Positions 1 through 6,560 of a stretch of DNA of 8,586 nt are shown here, piece by piece; positions within the stretch are counted from its first letter, which is position 1; every line of letters begins with the position of its first letter. The DNA comes from Bacillota bacterium (lineage in GTDB: Bacteria > Bacillota_I > Bacilli_A > RFN20 > CAG-826), in NCBI GenBank assembly GCA_030831415.1, contig JAURLC010000032.1, forward strand, positions 1 to 8,586, written 5' to 3'. The position numbers were made by a program, and so were the translations under genes. The notes below the pieces were generated by a model. That model worked only from the letters and a program-made list of their open reading frames with translations, did no database searches and had not been told where the DNA came from.

Positions 1-721
1 ACGATGTCGTAATGTCAATCGGATCAATAATTTCTCGAAGTTCTTGTAAAAAGAGGAGGGCTGTTGATTGATTGATTTTCGATAAGGTTAACGTGACACG
101 TAATACTTTTTGTTGTTGATGAGTCGTCATTTGCGATTCGATTTGTTTAATCGTTACACGAACACGACGAGCCGATTCATGAACCGTATTTAACACCGGT
201 TGATTGCCTCTCACTAAAATAAAAATCTTCGGAGCTTTACGGTTCACATACGCTTCAAATCGACGAAGCATAATTAAGGCAAATAAGGCTACTGCGGTGC
301 CTAAGGTTGCCAAAATAAATTGCCCCGATCCTGCGGCTAAACCAATCGCCATCACCAACCAAAGCGTGGTTGCGGTCGTCAATCCTTTAATATCAAATCC
401 ATTTTGAATAATCGTCCCAGCACCAATAAACCCAACACCGGTAATAACTTGCGCAGCTAAACGAGCTGGATCGCGCGTTTCACTCGCTTCACCAAATCCG
501 TAAATCGATAAAAACATGATGAGTGCAGAGCCTAATGCCACCAAAATATGGGTTCTTAAGCCAGCAGAATGACCATGATATTCGCGTTCATATCCTATTA
601 GTCCCGAAAGGATTGTTGCCATCGTTAACGAGATAAAAGCAAGTACAAAATTACCGATTTCAGGTGAGATAAAATCGTTAAGCAAGAAATCAATGAGCGG
701 TTGGTCAATCGTCGTCATCAT
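1..721 (-). CDS. MgtC/SapB-family membrane protein (partial, C-terminus beyond left edge)
   Basis: I translated the minus strand from ATG at 721 and the frame stays open for 240 codons to the window edge. Family hallmarks are visible: GLIGYEREYHGHSAGLRTH near residues 40-58, DPARLAAQVITGVGFIGAGT near 84-103, and KGLTTATTLW near 112-121, with hydrophobic segments around 24-44, 56-75, 90-105 and 115-152. A more polar region with basic residues follows from about 153, as in the cytoplasmic C-terminal domain of many homologues. MgtC-family proteins are inner-membrane proteins linked to magnesium limitation and, in some pathogens, to control of ATP synthase; the role in this organism is not shown by sequence. 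AAGGAG lies 9 nt before the first ATG and abuts the cysS stop; a second in-frame ATG follows directly (718). The 15-nt gap to cysS implies cotranscription. Family assignment is strong, function is open. Confidence 0.9.
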   Translation of the reverse strand, partial: MMTTIDQPLIDFLLNDFISPEIGNFVLAFISLTMATILSGLIGYEREYHGHSAGLRTHILVALGSALIMFLSIYGFGEASETRDPARLAAQVITGVGFIGAGTIIQNGFDIKGLTTATTLWLVMAIGLAAGSGQFILATLGTAVALFALIMLRRFEAYVNRKAPKIFILVRGNQPVLNTVHESARRVRVTIKQIESQMTTHQQQKVLRVTLTLSKINQSTALLFLQELREIIDPIDITTS

Positions 722-736
722 TTGAACTATCTCCTT

Positions 737-2074
737 TTAGACAATGAGTCCACGTTCCATTAATCTTTGACGAATGGCATCGGATGCCACGTAATCTTGA
801 CGTGCTTTTGCTGCATCGTAATCGGCAAAGAGTGCTCGATCGTCAGGGGTTAATGTCGGGTAATGTAAATCTAACCCAAGTATAGTTAACATCGTTTTAA
901 TTGTAAAGAATTCGTTAAGAAGCGTTTCCATCATCATCGGGTTTTGACGAAGTATTTTATTGAGATTTTTAATGACAGTATGAACTTCGGTTAAGGCATT
1001 GGCAGTATTGAGATCATCGGAGAGGGATTGAAGAAATGCGTCTGTATCACGTTGACCATCTAAGGAAACGTCAAAACGTTGTAATCGAATGGCCGCCGCT
1101 ACATAAGCAAGACGTATTTTTTCTAAATCGTTTTTTGCATTGATCAAGACCTCATCATTGAAATTCACTGGAATACGATAATGTGTTGCTAAAAGAACAT
1201 ACCGTAATAAGGTTCCACCATACTTGGCAATAAAATCTTTCGCCAACACAATGGCTCCTGTTGATTTGGACATTTTTTCATCGTTGAGATTGATAAAGCC
1301 ATTATGCATCCATATCGAGGCTAATCCTTGTGCATGAAACGCACGGTGTTGGGCTAACTCATTTTCATGATGAGGAAACTTTAAATCAAAACCACCGCCA
1401 TGAATGTCAACACGATGATGAGCAAATGTATCATTAATCATGACAACACATTCGGTATGCCAGCCTGGTCGTCCTTCTCCGAAGGAAGAAGGGAATCGTA
1501 TACCCATCGTGGTTTTCTTCCATAACGCAAAATCAAACGGTAATTCTTTGCCATGATTTCCTTCCACACTAGCCCCAGCAAGAAGCTGATCACGGTCCAT
1601 ATGGGACAGCTCACCATAAGATTTAATTTTTTCAACGCGGAAATAAACGTCTCCATCCACTTCATATGCAAATCCTTTTTCGAGCAAGGTTTGAATGAAG
1701 GCAACAATCGAATCCATGTGTTCGGTGACTTTGGGGGTAACGTGAGGAATAAGGGATCCCACTGCTTTGACATTCACTTCATAGGCAGCGATATAACGAG
1801 CAGCAAGTTCTTGTTCTGTCGTATCAAGCTCATTGGCTTTAACGATGATTTTGTCATCAATGTCGGTGTAATTCGAAACAAAACGAACATCATAACCTAA
1901 ATGAGTCAAATATCGACGAAGGACATCAAAAACGACAACGGGTCGCATATTACCTATATGGACATCGCCATAGACGGTGGGGCCACATACATAAATGCTG
2001 ACCTTTCCAGGTTCAATGGGTTGTAATTTTTCTTTTAACTGGGATAACGAGTTATATAAATATACTTCACGCAT
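737..2074 (-). CDS. cysS: Cysteinyl-tRNA synthetase
   Basis: Class I aminoacyl-tRNA synthetase that charges tRNA-Cys with cysteine in the cytoplasm; essential for translation. The 445-residue protein has the normal length of the short bacterial form. The class I signatures are present: HIGN at 39-42 (HIGH variant) and KMSKS at 267-271. By position, C30 (in YVCGPTVY), C209 (in HTECVVM), H235 and E239 (in FPHHENE) match the zinc ligands that select cysteine in the E. coli enzyme. The C-terminal helical anticodon-binding region follows from about 320. It starts 4 nt after the photolyase stop and I see no Shine-Dalgarno in front of the ATG, so it may depend on coupling to photolyase translation. 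There is no T-box leader, although cysS often has one in Firmicutes. The stop is TAA. Confidence 0.97.
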   Translation of the reverse strand: MREVYLYNSLSQLKEKLQPIEPGKVSIYVCGPTVYGDVHIGNMRPVVVFDVLRRYLTHLGYDVRFVSNYTDIDDKIIVKANELDTTEQELAARYIAAYEVNVKAVGSLIPHVTPKVTEHMDSIVAFIQTLLEKGFAYEVDGDVYFRVEKIKSYGELSHMDRDQLLAGASVEGNHGKELPFDFALWKKTTMGIRFPSSFGEGRPGWHTECVVMINDTFAHHRVDIHGGGFDLKFPHHENELAQHRAFHAQGLASIWMHNGFINLNDEKMSKSTGAIVLAKDFIAKYGGTLLRYVLLATHYRIPVNFNDEVLINAKNDLEKIRLAYVAAAIRLQRFDVSLDGQRDTDAFLQSLSDDLNTANALTEVHTVIKNLNKILRQNPMMMETLLNEFFTIKTMLTILGLDLHYPTLTPDDRALFADYDAAKARQDYVASDAIRQRLMERGLIV

Positions 2075-2078
2075 ATGT

Positions 2079-3407
2079 TTATTTTACAATTTGAACGCCA
2101 GTCCAGGTACGAATATATTGTCCAAGATCAAATTTGCGTTTCAAGCCTTGGAAATTCATATAGCGAATCATGCCAAATATAGGACGTTCTTGCCAAGGTC
2201 GGTCATGAACACCCCCAATCGCCCACGCCGTCCCAGTGTAGCCATTTGGATCCCGTCCATCGAGTTCGTAGGTATCATTGAGTTCATTTGCAATAGCTAA
2301 CGCCTCTTCAGGAGAAGGGGTCCATTCCAATATTTTTTTGGCCCAATACATGCGCATGTAACCATGCATATATCCGGTGGTTACCATTTGTAGTTGAGCA
2401 GCATTCCACGCTTCATCATGGGTTTTTCCTTGTTCAAGTGTCGCTTTGTCATACACATATTCACGCACATCATGACGATGAAGGTGAAGTGTTTTTTTCG
2501 CCCAATCTGGGAAGCCATCAAACGTATCATAATCGGGATTATAGGCGCAGTAATTATCCGCTAATTCTTTCCGGACAATCATTTCCTCTAGAAAACTTTC
2601 AGCAGGAATATTTATCTCTTGGACAGCAAGAGCTACGGTTTGGGTACTAAGAAAACCAAAATGAAAATACGCGGATAATCGACTTGTTGCATCAAGGTTT
2701 GGATTATTCCGTTCTTCATAACGAGACAATCGATGGGTTAAAAAATCGATCATGGCATCGGTTGCCCGTGTCAGGGTCGAAGGAGAAGTTAACCATGATG
2801 GTTTGGTATAGTCTACAATCAACGGTTTAACCTCAAGGGCTAATAAGACAGGATAAGGATGTAAGTATGTCGGTAACAATTGATGAATTTTTGGACGTAT
2901 GGTATACGCACCCCATTCTTGTTTATCACTTGCGATGAACCATGGGATGATATTGTGCGCATCAACTTCAAGAACAGAAATAGGGAGCATATCCGCTAAG
3001 GATTGTTTCATAGAACGCATAAAACGAAGCGGGGTAAAGTCGACAATCACTTGACCAATGTCGTACGTTTCGATGAAGGCAGGTAAGAGTTTGGTAGGTT
3101 CGCCTTCGAAGACATAGAAGGGAATGCCAAGTTTTTGAGCATCTTCTTCAACGTGTTTTAATCCTTGCTTCATCCATTCATACATTCGATCATTCGCTAA
3201 ATTCTTTGCCGTGCCAAACGATGGCATTAAGAAAAAAACAACTGCAAAGGATTGCTTAGATTCTCTTGCTCGTGAATACGCTTCAAGAAGTGCCCAATTA
3301 TCATGGATTCTCATCTCGCGGTTCATCCAATACAAAATTGCTCCAGGTCGAGAAGGTTGAGCGTTTAACGCACGATATCGAAGTGGTAAATTCATTGGTA
3401 AAATCAT
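2079..3407 (-). CDS. phr: Class II cyclobutane pyrimidine dimer photolyase
   Basis: FAD-dependent deoxyribodipyrimidine photolyase that splits UV-induced cyclobutane pyrimidine dimers using blue or near-UV light. At 442 residues it is full length for the class. Class II features are clear: ILYWMNREMRIHDNWALL near 24-41 in the N-terminal alpha/beta domain, RKELADNYCAYNPDY near 279-293 with DGFPDWAKKTL after it, GYMHGYMRMYWAKKILEW near 345-362, and RPWQERPIFGMIRYMN near 403-418 in the C-terminal FAD domain. Trp355 and Trp362 sit in the region that carries the electron-transfer tryptophans of class II enzymes; exact assignment needs an alignment. The ATG at 3407 is 11 nt from AGGAGG. An out-of-frame ATG lies only 4 nt from the same AGGAGG (see 3301-3414), and Met5 would be too far away. 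It diverges from crtN and leads a unit with cysS. Confidence 0.95.
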   Translation of the reverse strand: MILPMNLPLRYRALNAQPSRPGAILYWMNREMRIHDNWALLEAYSRARESKQSFAVVFFLMPSFGTAKNLANDRMYEWMKQGLKHVEEDAQKLGIPFYVFEGEPTKLLPAFIETYDIGQVIVDFTPLRFMRSMKQSLADMLPISVLEVDAHNIIPWFIASDKQEWGAYTIRPKIHQLLPTYLHPYPVLLALEVKPLIVDYTKPSWLTSPSTLTRATDAMIDFLTHRLSRYEERNNPNLDATSRLSAYFHFGFLSTQTVALAVQEINIPAESFLEEMIVRKELADNYCAYNPDYDTFDGFPDWAKKTLHLHRHDVREYVYDKATLEQGKTHDEAWNAAQLQMVTTGYMHGYMRMYWAKKILEWTPSPEEALAIANELNDTYELDGRDPNGYTGTAWAIGGVHDRPWQERPIFGMIRYMNFQGLKRKFDLGQYIRTWTGVQIVK

Positions 3408-3414
3408 AGCACAT
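3301..3414 (-). other. Out-of-frame 37-codon ORF overlapping the photolyase start
   Basis: An ATG at 3414 sits 4 nt after AGGAGG (3424 to 3419), 7 bases upstream of the photolyase ATG and in a different frame. It stays open for 37 codons and ends in TGA at 3303-3301. The rpsK gene in this window uses the same 4-nt spacing, so ribosomes could start here. The predicted peptide has no recognisable feature. It may be chance, or it may lower photolyase translation as a competing start. Confidence 0.3.
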
Positions 3415-3418
3415 TTTA

Positions 3419-3424
3419 CCTCCT
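3419..3424 (-). promoter_or_regulatory. Ribosome binding site shared by two candidate starts
   Basis: AGGAGG on the minus strand. The spacing is 4 nt to an out-of-frame ATG (3414) and 11 nt to the photolyase ATG (3407). It fixes the photolyase start at 3407 rather than at Met5. Confidence 0.8.
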
Positions 3425-3435
3425 TTGAGAGGGTT

Positions 3436-3441
3436 ATGATA
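3436..3441 (-). promoter_or_regulatory. Candidate -10 element for the photolyase unit
   Basis: TATCAT on the minus strand matches TATAAT at five of six positions. A start about 7 nt downstream (near 3429) would give a leader of about 22 nt containing the AGGAGG at 3424-3419. I see no good -35. The element overlaps the crtN candidate -10 on the other strand. Confidence 0.35.
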
Positions 3442-3445
3442 AAAT
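3437..3445 (+). promoter_or_regulatory. Candidate extended -10 promoter for crtN
   Basis: TGATAAAAT fits an extended -10 (TGn followed by TAAAAT, one mismatch from TATAAT). Upstream only a poor -35 is seen (TTTACC at 3415-3420, 19-nt spacer), which suits an extended -10 promoter. The expected transcription start, about 7 nt downstream near 3452, leaves a leader of only about 4 nt before the crtN ATG at 3456. Confidence 0.45.
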
Positions 3446-3455
3446 ATTAAAACGT

Positions 3456-4946
3456 ATGAAACCGAAAAAAATAGCGATTATAGGCGCAGGAACAGCAGGT
3501 CTAGCAACTGGTATACGCCTTCAAAGTCAAGGGTATGATGTCACCATCTTTGAAAAAAATGAAAAGGTTGGAGGACGGATGTATCACCTTGAAGATCAAG
3601 GTTTTCATTTTGATGTAGGTCCAACCATCGTCATGCTCCCAGAAGTGTACAAAGAATTGTTTTCCTACTCCGGTGCAAATCCCGATGATTACATACAGAT
3701 GCAGTTACTTGATCCTTTGTATCAACTCCATTATCATGATGGGACTTCGTTAACCCTATCGTCTAATTTAACGACGTTAATGAAAACACTTGAATCAGCG
3801 TTCCCTGAAGATGCTCAAGGATACTTAGCCTATCTTGCCGATATTTACAAGCGATATTCGATTGCCAATGCAGAATTTATTGATCATGGTTTTCTTAAAC
3901 TCAAAGACATTCTCAATGTCAAAAATATAAAAGATACGTTTCGCTTACGTACCTTCAATTCTGCTTATCGTTCCATTTCTAAATTTGTCAAAAGTGAAAA
4001 GTTACGTCAAACACTAGCGTTTCAAACGCTTTATATTGGCGTATCCCCTTTTGAAGGGCCTTCGATTTACACCATTATTTCGATGATTGAACTCTTGTAT
4101 GGGATTTGGTACATCAAAGGCGGAATGTATTCAATGGCCAAAGCGATGGAACGCCGATTCCTTGAAACCGGTGGCACGCTCCTCACGAGTACCCCCGTCA
4201 GTTCGGTTCTTATTGAAAATAAGCAAGCCTATGGCGTTTCTACGAACAAACAAGATTATCTATTTGATATCGTGGTCTGCAATGCCGATTTCCCTTCTGC
4301 TGTATCCAATCTTATCCCCCTTGAACATCGCGGGCGATATACACCGAAAAAATTTAAAAACATGCAGTATTCCTCATCTGCATTTATCATTTATCTTGGG
4401 TTAGATAAAAAATATCCAACCACCGTTCATCAAATTCGTTACGCGAAAGACTTCAAAAAAAACATTCAAGACTTATTTGCCCCTCGTCTACCGGATGATC
4501 CCTCGTTCTATTTGTATTCCCCAACCCAAATTGATGCTTCGCTTGCACCTGAAGGAAAGGAAGTTCTTTACATGCTCGTTCCCGTTCCTAACCGCGAGGA
4601 TCCTTCCTTTCACTGGGATGAAACCATGACGCAGGCATTTTACGATAAAATGATGGATCGACTCACCCAGATTAAAACCTTTCAAGATATTAAAGACCAT
4701 ATTCAAGTCTCCCATATTTATACACCCAAAACGTGGGAAGAGACGTTTCATTTGATGCATGGAGCAACGTTTGGACTAAAACCGATTTTGTTACAAAGCA
4801 ATTTTTTCCGTCCACAAGCGAATGCCTTACCGGTTAAAAACTTATACTTTACGGGAACAAGTGTCCATCCAGGAGCAGGTATTCCCATCGTTCTGAAATC
4901 AGCCAAAATTGTCAGTGACATCATTCTAAAGGAGTATCCGTTATGA
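3456..4946 (+). CDS. crtN: CrtN/CrtI-type carotenoid desaturase
   Basis: FAD-dependent desaturase that adds conjugated double bonds to dehydrosqualene (C30) or phytoene (C40), making a coloured carotenoid, probably at the membrane. The 496 residues match the family. The N-terminus has the dinucleotide-binding fold IGAGTAGLATG at 9-19 with acidic Glu33 and EKVGGRM at 36-42. GPTIVMLPEVY lies near 55-65. The C-terminus has YFTGTSVHPGAGIPIVLKSA near 464-483, the second FAD-contacting signature. Several stretches, such as AFQTLYIG, IKGGMY and LAPEGK, resemble Staphylococcus aureus CrtN as I remember it, which favours a CrtN-like enzyme; C30 versus C40 substrate cannot be decided here. The start must be Met1, because the next Met lies beyond the FAD motif, yet no Shine-Dalgarno precedes it. 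The TGA stop overlaps the crtM start. Confidence 0.93.
   Translation: MKPKKIAIIGAGTAGLATGIRLQSQGYDVTIFEKNEKVGGRMYHLEDQGFHFDVGPTIVMLPEVYKELFSYSGANPDDYIQMQLLDPLYQLHYHDGTSLTLSSNLTTLMKTLESAFPEDAQGYLAYLADIYKRYSIANAEFIDHGFLKLKDILNVKNIKDTFRLRTFNSAYRSISKFVKSEKLRQTLAFQTLYIGVSPFEGPSIYTIISMIELLYGIWYIKGGMYSMAKAMERRFLETGGTLLTSTPVSSVLIENKQAYGVSTNKQDYLFDIVVCNADFPSAVSNLIPLEHRGRYTPKKFKNMQYSSSAFIIYLGLDKKYPTTVHQIRYAKDFKKNIQDLFAPRLPDDPSFYLYSPTQIDASLAPEGKEVLYMLVPVPNREDPSFHWDETMTQAFYDKMMDRLTQIKTFQDIKDHIQVSHIYTPKTWEETFHLMHGATFGLKPILLQSNFFRPQANALPVKNLYFTGTSVHPGAGIPIVLKSAKIVSDIILKEYPL
4930..4935 (+). promoter_or_regulatory. Ribosome binding site of crtM inside crtN
   Basis: AAGGAG lies in the last codons of crtN, about 8 nt from the crtM ATG. 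It decides the start at 4943 over Met7 and supports coupled translation through the ATGA overlap. It contrasts with crtN, which has no such site. Confidence 0.75.
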
Positions 4947-5797
4947 ACCTTTTTCTAGCGATGGATTATAAGCATGCTGAATCGATTATCAAAACGCATT
5001 CCAAAACGTTTTATAAAGCGTTTTCTCGTTTACCAGACGCCAATATTCGTCGTGGTATTTATGCTATTTATGCCTACTGTCGATTAGTTGATGATGCCAT
5101 TGATGTTCATCAAGACTTATCCTTACTCCATTCATATAAATCCTCATTAGACGAACTTATTCATGGAAAAAAACCAAAAGGTTTTTTATGGAATGTTCTT
5201 CATCATACAACCACGCGTTATGGCTATTCCGCTTCCCAATTTTCACCGTTTTATCAGTTGATTGAAGGTCAGGAATTTGATGCAAAACCCGTCAGCATTC
5301 AAACGATGGATCAACTTTGGACGTATTGTGATTTAGTGGCCACGAGTGTGGGGCGCATGCTCATGCCTTTACTCGCAAGCAATGCAAATGACGATCATGA
5401 TGCCTTTGCTGTTTCCCTTGGTCGTGCCTTTCAACTCACCAATATCCTTCGCGATGTTGGTGAAGATCGTCGTCGTGACCGAATTTACTTACCCAAAGAA
5501 ATCATGCTTCAATTTGGTTACGCTCGTGAAGATTTATGGAACGATACGAACAATGATGCTTTTCAAGCCATGATGAAATCCCTCATTCTTTTAAACCGAA
5601 AATTATACCAAACCGCTGAAGAGCATCTATCGTTATTTTCCCCTGACATTCGTTTCCCTTTGCACGCATCCCTCGTCTTGTATCGTGCGATTTTAGAAGA
5701 AATTGAACTTCACCATTATGATGTCTTTTCAAAAAAACATTTTGTTTCTTCTCAGAAGAAAAAAGAACTTATTCAATCGATTTTAACGACCAAATAA
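4943..5797 (+). CDS. crtM: CrtM/CrtB-type squalene/phytoene synthase (carotenoid first step)
   Basis: Trans-isoprenyl diphosphate synthase that condenses two C15 (CrtM) or two C20 (CrtB) prenyl diphosphates head to head, supplying the substrate for the upstream desaturase. The 284 residues are normal length. Both aspartate-rich magnesium-diphosphate sites are intact: DDAID at 50-54 and DVGED at 171-175 within RAFQLTNILRDVGED. HSKTF at 19-23 and YAIYAYCR before the first motif are typical. The N-terminal and C-terminal ends resemble S. aureus CrtM more than plant-type phytoene synthase, but substrate length cannot be assigned. The start is set by AAGGAG 8 nt upstream, inside the end of crtN; Met7 would be too far. 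The ATGA overlap suggests translational coupling. No GGPP or FPP synthase, cyclase, or glycosyl- or acyltransferase gene is in the window, so the product here is at most an acyclic carotenoid. Confidence 0.94.
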   Translation: MNLFLAMDYKHAESIIKTHSKTFYKAFSRLPDANIRRGIYAIYAYCRLVDDAIDVHQDLSLLHSYKSSLDELIHGKKPKGFLWNVLHHTTTRYGYSASQFSPFYQLIEGQEFDAKPVSIQTMDQLWTYCDLVATSVGRMLMPLLASNANDDHDAFAVSLGRAFQLTNILRDVGEDRRRDRIYLPKEIMLQFGYAREDLWNDTNNDAFQAMMKSLILLNRKLYQTAEEHLSLFSPDIRFPLHASLVLYRAILEEIELHHYDVFSKKHFVSSQKKKELIQSILTTK

Positions 5798-5834
5798 AAA
5801 AACCACCCTCATAAAATAGAGGGTGGCCTTTTAA
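5798..5834. terminator. Bidirectional intrinsic terminator between crtM and the HAD phosphatase
   Basis: CCACCCTC (5803-5810), an 8-nt loop, and GAGGGTGG (5819-5826) form a perfect 8-bp stem. On the minus strand it is followed by a run of T from the A tract at 5796-5802, an excellent terminator for the phosphatase. On the plus strand it is followed by CCTTTT, a weaker but plausible terminator for crtN-crtM. It sits between two converging genes. Confidence 0.9.
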
Positions 5835-5849
5835 CGTTAAATATACCTA

Positions 5850-6515
5850 TTATTGTTTAAGTAACGTAATTAGTTGAGCTTTTAACTCTTCCACCGTATC
5901 GACTAAGTAATCCGGATGATACGTTTGTAACATCGGTTTATCAACATAGCCGTAACTAACGGCAATGGTCTTCATCCCTAACACGCGACCCATCTCAATA
6001 TCAAACTCCGAATCTCCAACAAAAATGGAGGCTTGAGAGTCGATATGATACTCCGTAGCAAAAAGGTCATACATCGTTCGATCAGGTTTGGGTAACGTAT
6101 TGGGTTTGTGACCATGAACCCCCGTAAATAATCCTGGAAGTCGTTGATCAATGAGTTCCACGGATAAGTCATGAGGTTTATTGGAAAAAATAAAACTACG
6201 AATACCATTTTCTTTTAACCAAACGAGTAAATCAACCATCCCAGGGTAAGGAGCGGATTGTTCGACTTGATAGGCTTTATATCGTTTCATGTAGGTGGTA
6301 AAAAACGTTTCAAAGAAAACGGAATCATTCGCTTTTTCCTTCAACGCTCCTTTGACAAATTGACGAGCGCCACCCCCAAGTAAGGTTCGCGTTTGTGCAA
6401 GTGTTACGCGTGGCAAAGAGAATTCTTCGAGCGTATCGGAAAGCGCTCTTGCCAAATCCACAAGCGTATCGATGACTGTTCCATCAAGGTCGAAAATAAT
6501 GTTTTTAATGTTCAT
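5850..6515 (-). CDS. HAD-superfamily hydrolase, phosphoglycolate phosphatase-like
   Basis: Cytosolic haloacid dehalogenase-type phosphatase of 221 residues. All four HAD motifs are seen: motif I FDLDGT at 8-13 (nucleophile Asp9, acid/base Asp11), motif II FSNKP at 110-114 with Ser111, motif III Lys143 in KPDRTMYD, and motif IV VGDSEFDIE at 166-174 with Asp168 and Asp172. The helical insert between motifs I and II marks cap type C1, and length and motif layout fit the Gph/PpaX/beta-phosphoglucomutase-like group. Gph-type enzymes remove phosphate from 2-phosphoglycolate, PpaX from pyrophosphate; the substrate here is not decided by sequence. It follows rplQ after a terminator hairpin, with only 5 nt between the U-tract and ATG and no close Shine-Dalgarno, so expression is probably by read-through from the ribosomal operon. 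The stop is TAA. Confidence 0.9.
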   Translation of the reverse strand: MNIKNIIFDLDGTVIDTLVDLARALSDTLEEFSLPRVTLAQTRTLLGGGARQFVKGALKEKANDSVFFETFFTTYMKRYKAYQVEQSAPYPGMVDLLVWLKENGIRSFIFSNKPHDLSVELIDQRLPGLFTGVHGHKPNTLPKPDRTMYDLFATEYHIDSQASIFVGDSEFDIEMGRVLGMKTIAVSYGYVDKPMLQTYHPDYLVDTVEELKAQLITLLKQ

Positions 6516-6520
6516 AAGGT

Positions 6521-6549
6521 AAAAAAACCTTGGTTTCCCAAGGTTTTTT
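6521..6549 (-). terminator. Intrinsic terminator (or read-through hairpin) after rplQ
   Basis: On the minus strand AAAAAACCTTGG, a GAAA tetraloop and CCAAGGTTTTTT form a 12-bp stem (6549-6538 with 6533-6522), with T6521 extending the U-tract. The GAAA loop is of the stable GNRA type. The stem begins 8 nt after the rplQ stop, so it ends the alpha operon. The phosphatase ATG (6515) lies only 5 nt after the U-tract. Confidence 0.85.
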
Positions 6550-6554
6550 GTTTT

Positions 6555-6560
6555 CTCCTA
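6555..6560 (-). promoter_or_regulatory. Shine-Dalgarno fused to the rplQ stop, possible HAD ribosome site
   Basis: TAGGAG joins the rplQ stop codon to a Shine-Dalgarno. It lies 39 nt from the phosphatase ATG in linear RNA, but 11 nt if the 28-nt hairpin between them is folded. The same stop/SD fusion (TAAGGAG) precedes rplQ and rpsK in this operon. AAGG within the hairpin's 3' arm (12 nt from ATG) is the only nearer alternative, and it is paired. Confidence 0.4.

Noticed and set aside
1553..1900. Open frame of 115 codons on the plus strand opposite cysS.
   Set aside because: Antisense to a well-conserved gene, no recognisable domain or ribosome site; a shadow frame.
3415..3436. Inverted CCTC/GAGG in the phr-crtN spacer as a possible operator.
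   Set aside because: Only a 4-bp arm match, and one arm is part of the photolyase Shine-Dalgarno; too weak to call a regulator site.
4087..4404. Plus-strand open frame of 105 codons inside crtN.
   Set aside because: Alternate frame of a conserved desaturase; no domain and no convincing start.
5831..5840. Perfect 10-bp palindrome TTAACGTTAA next to the crtM/HAD terminator.
   Set aside because: Short, AT-rich and single-copy as far as I can see; likely chance or part of terminator-flanking sequence.
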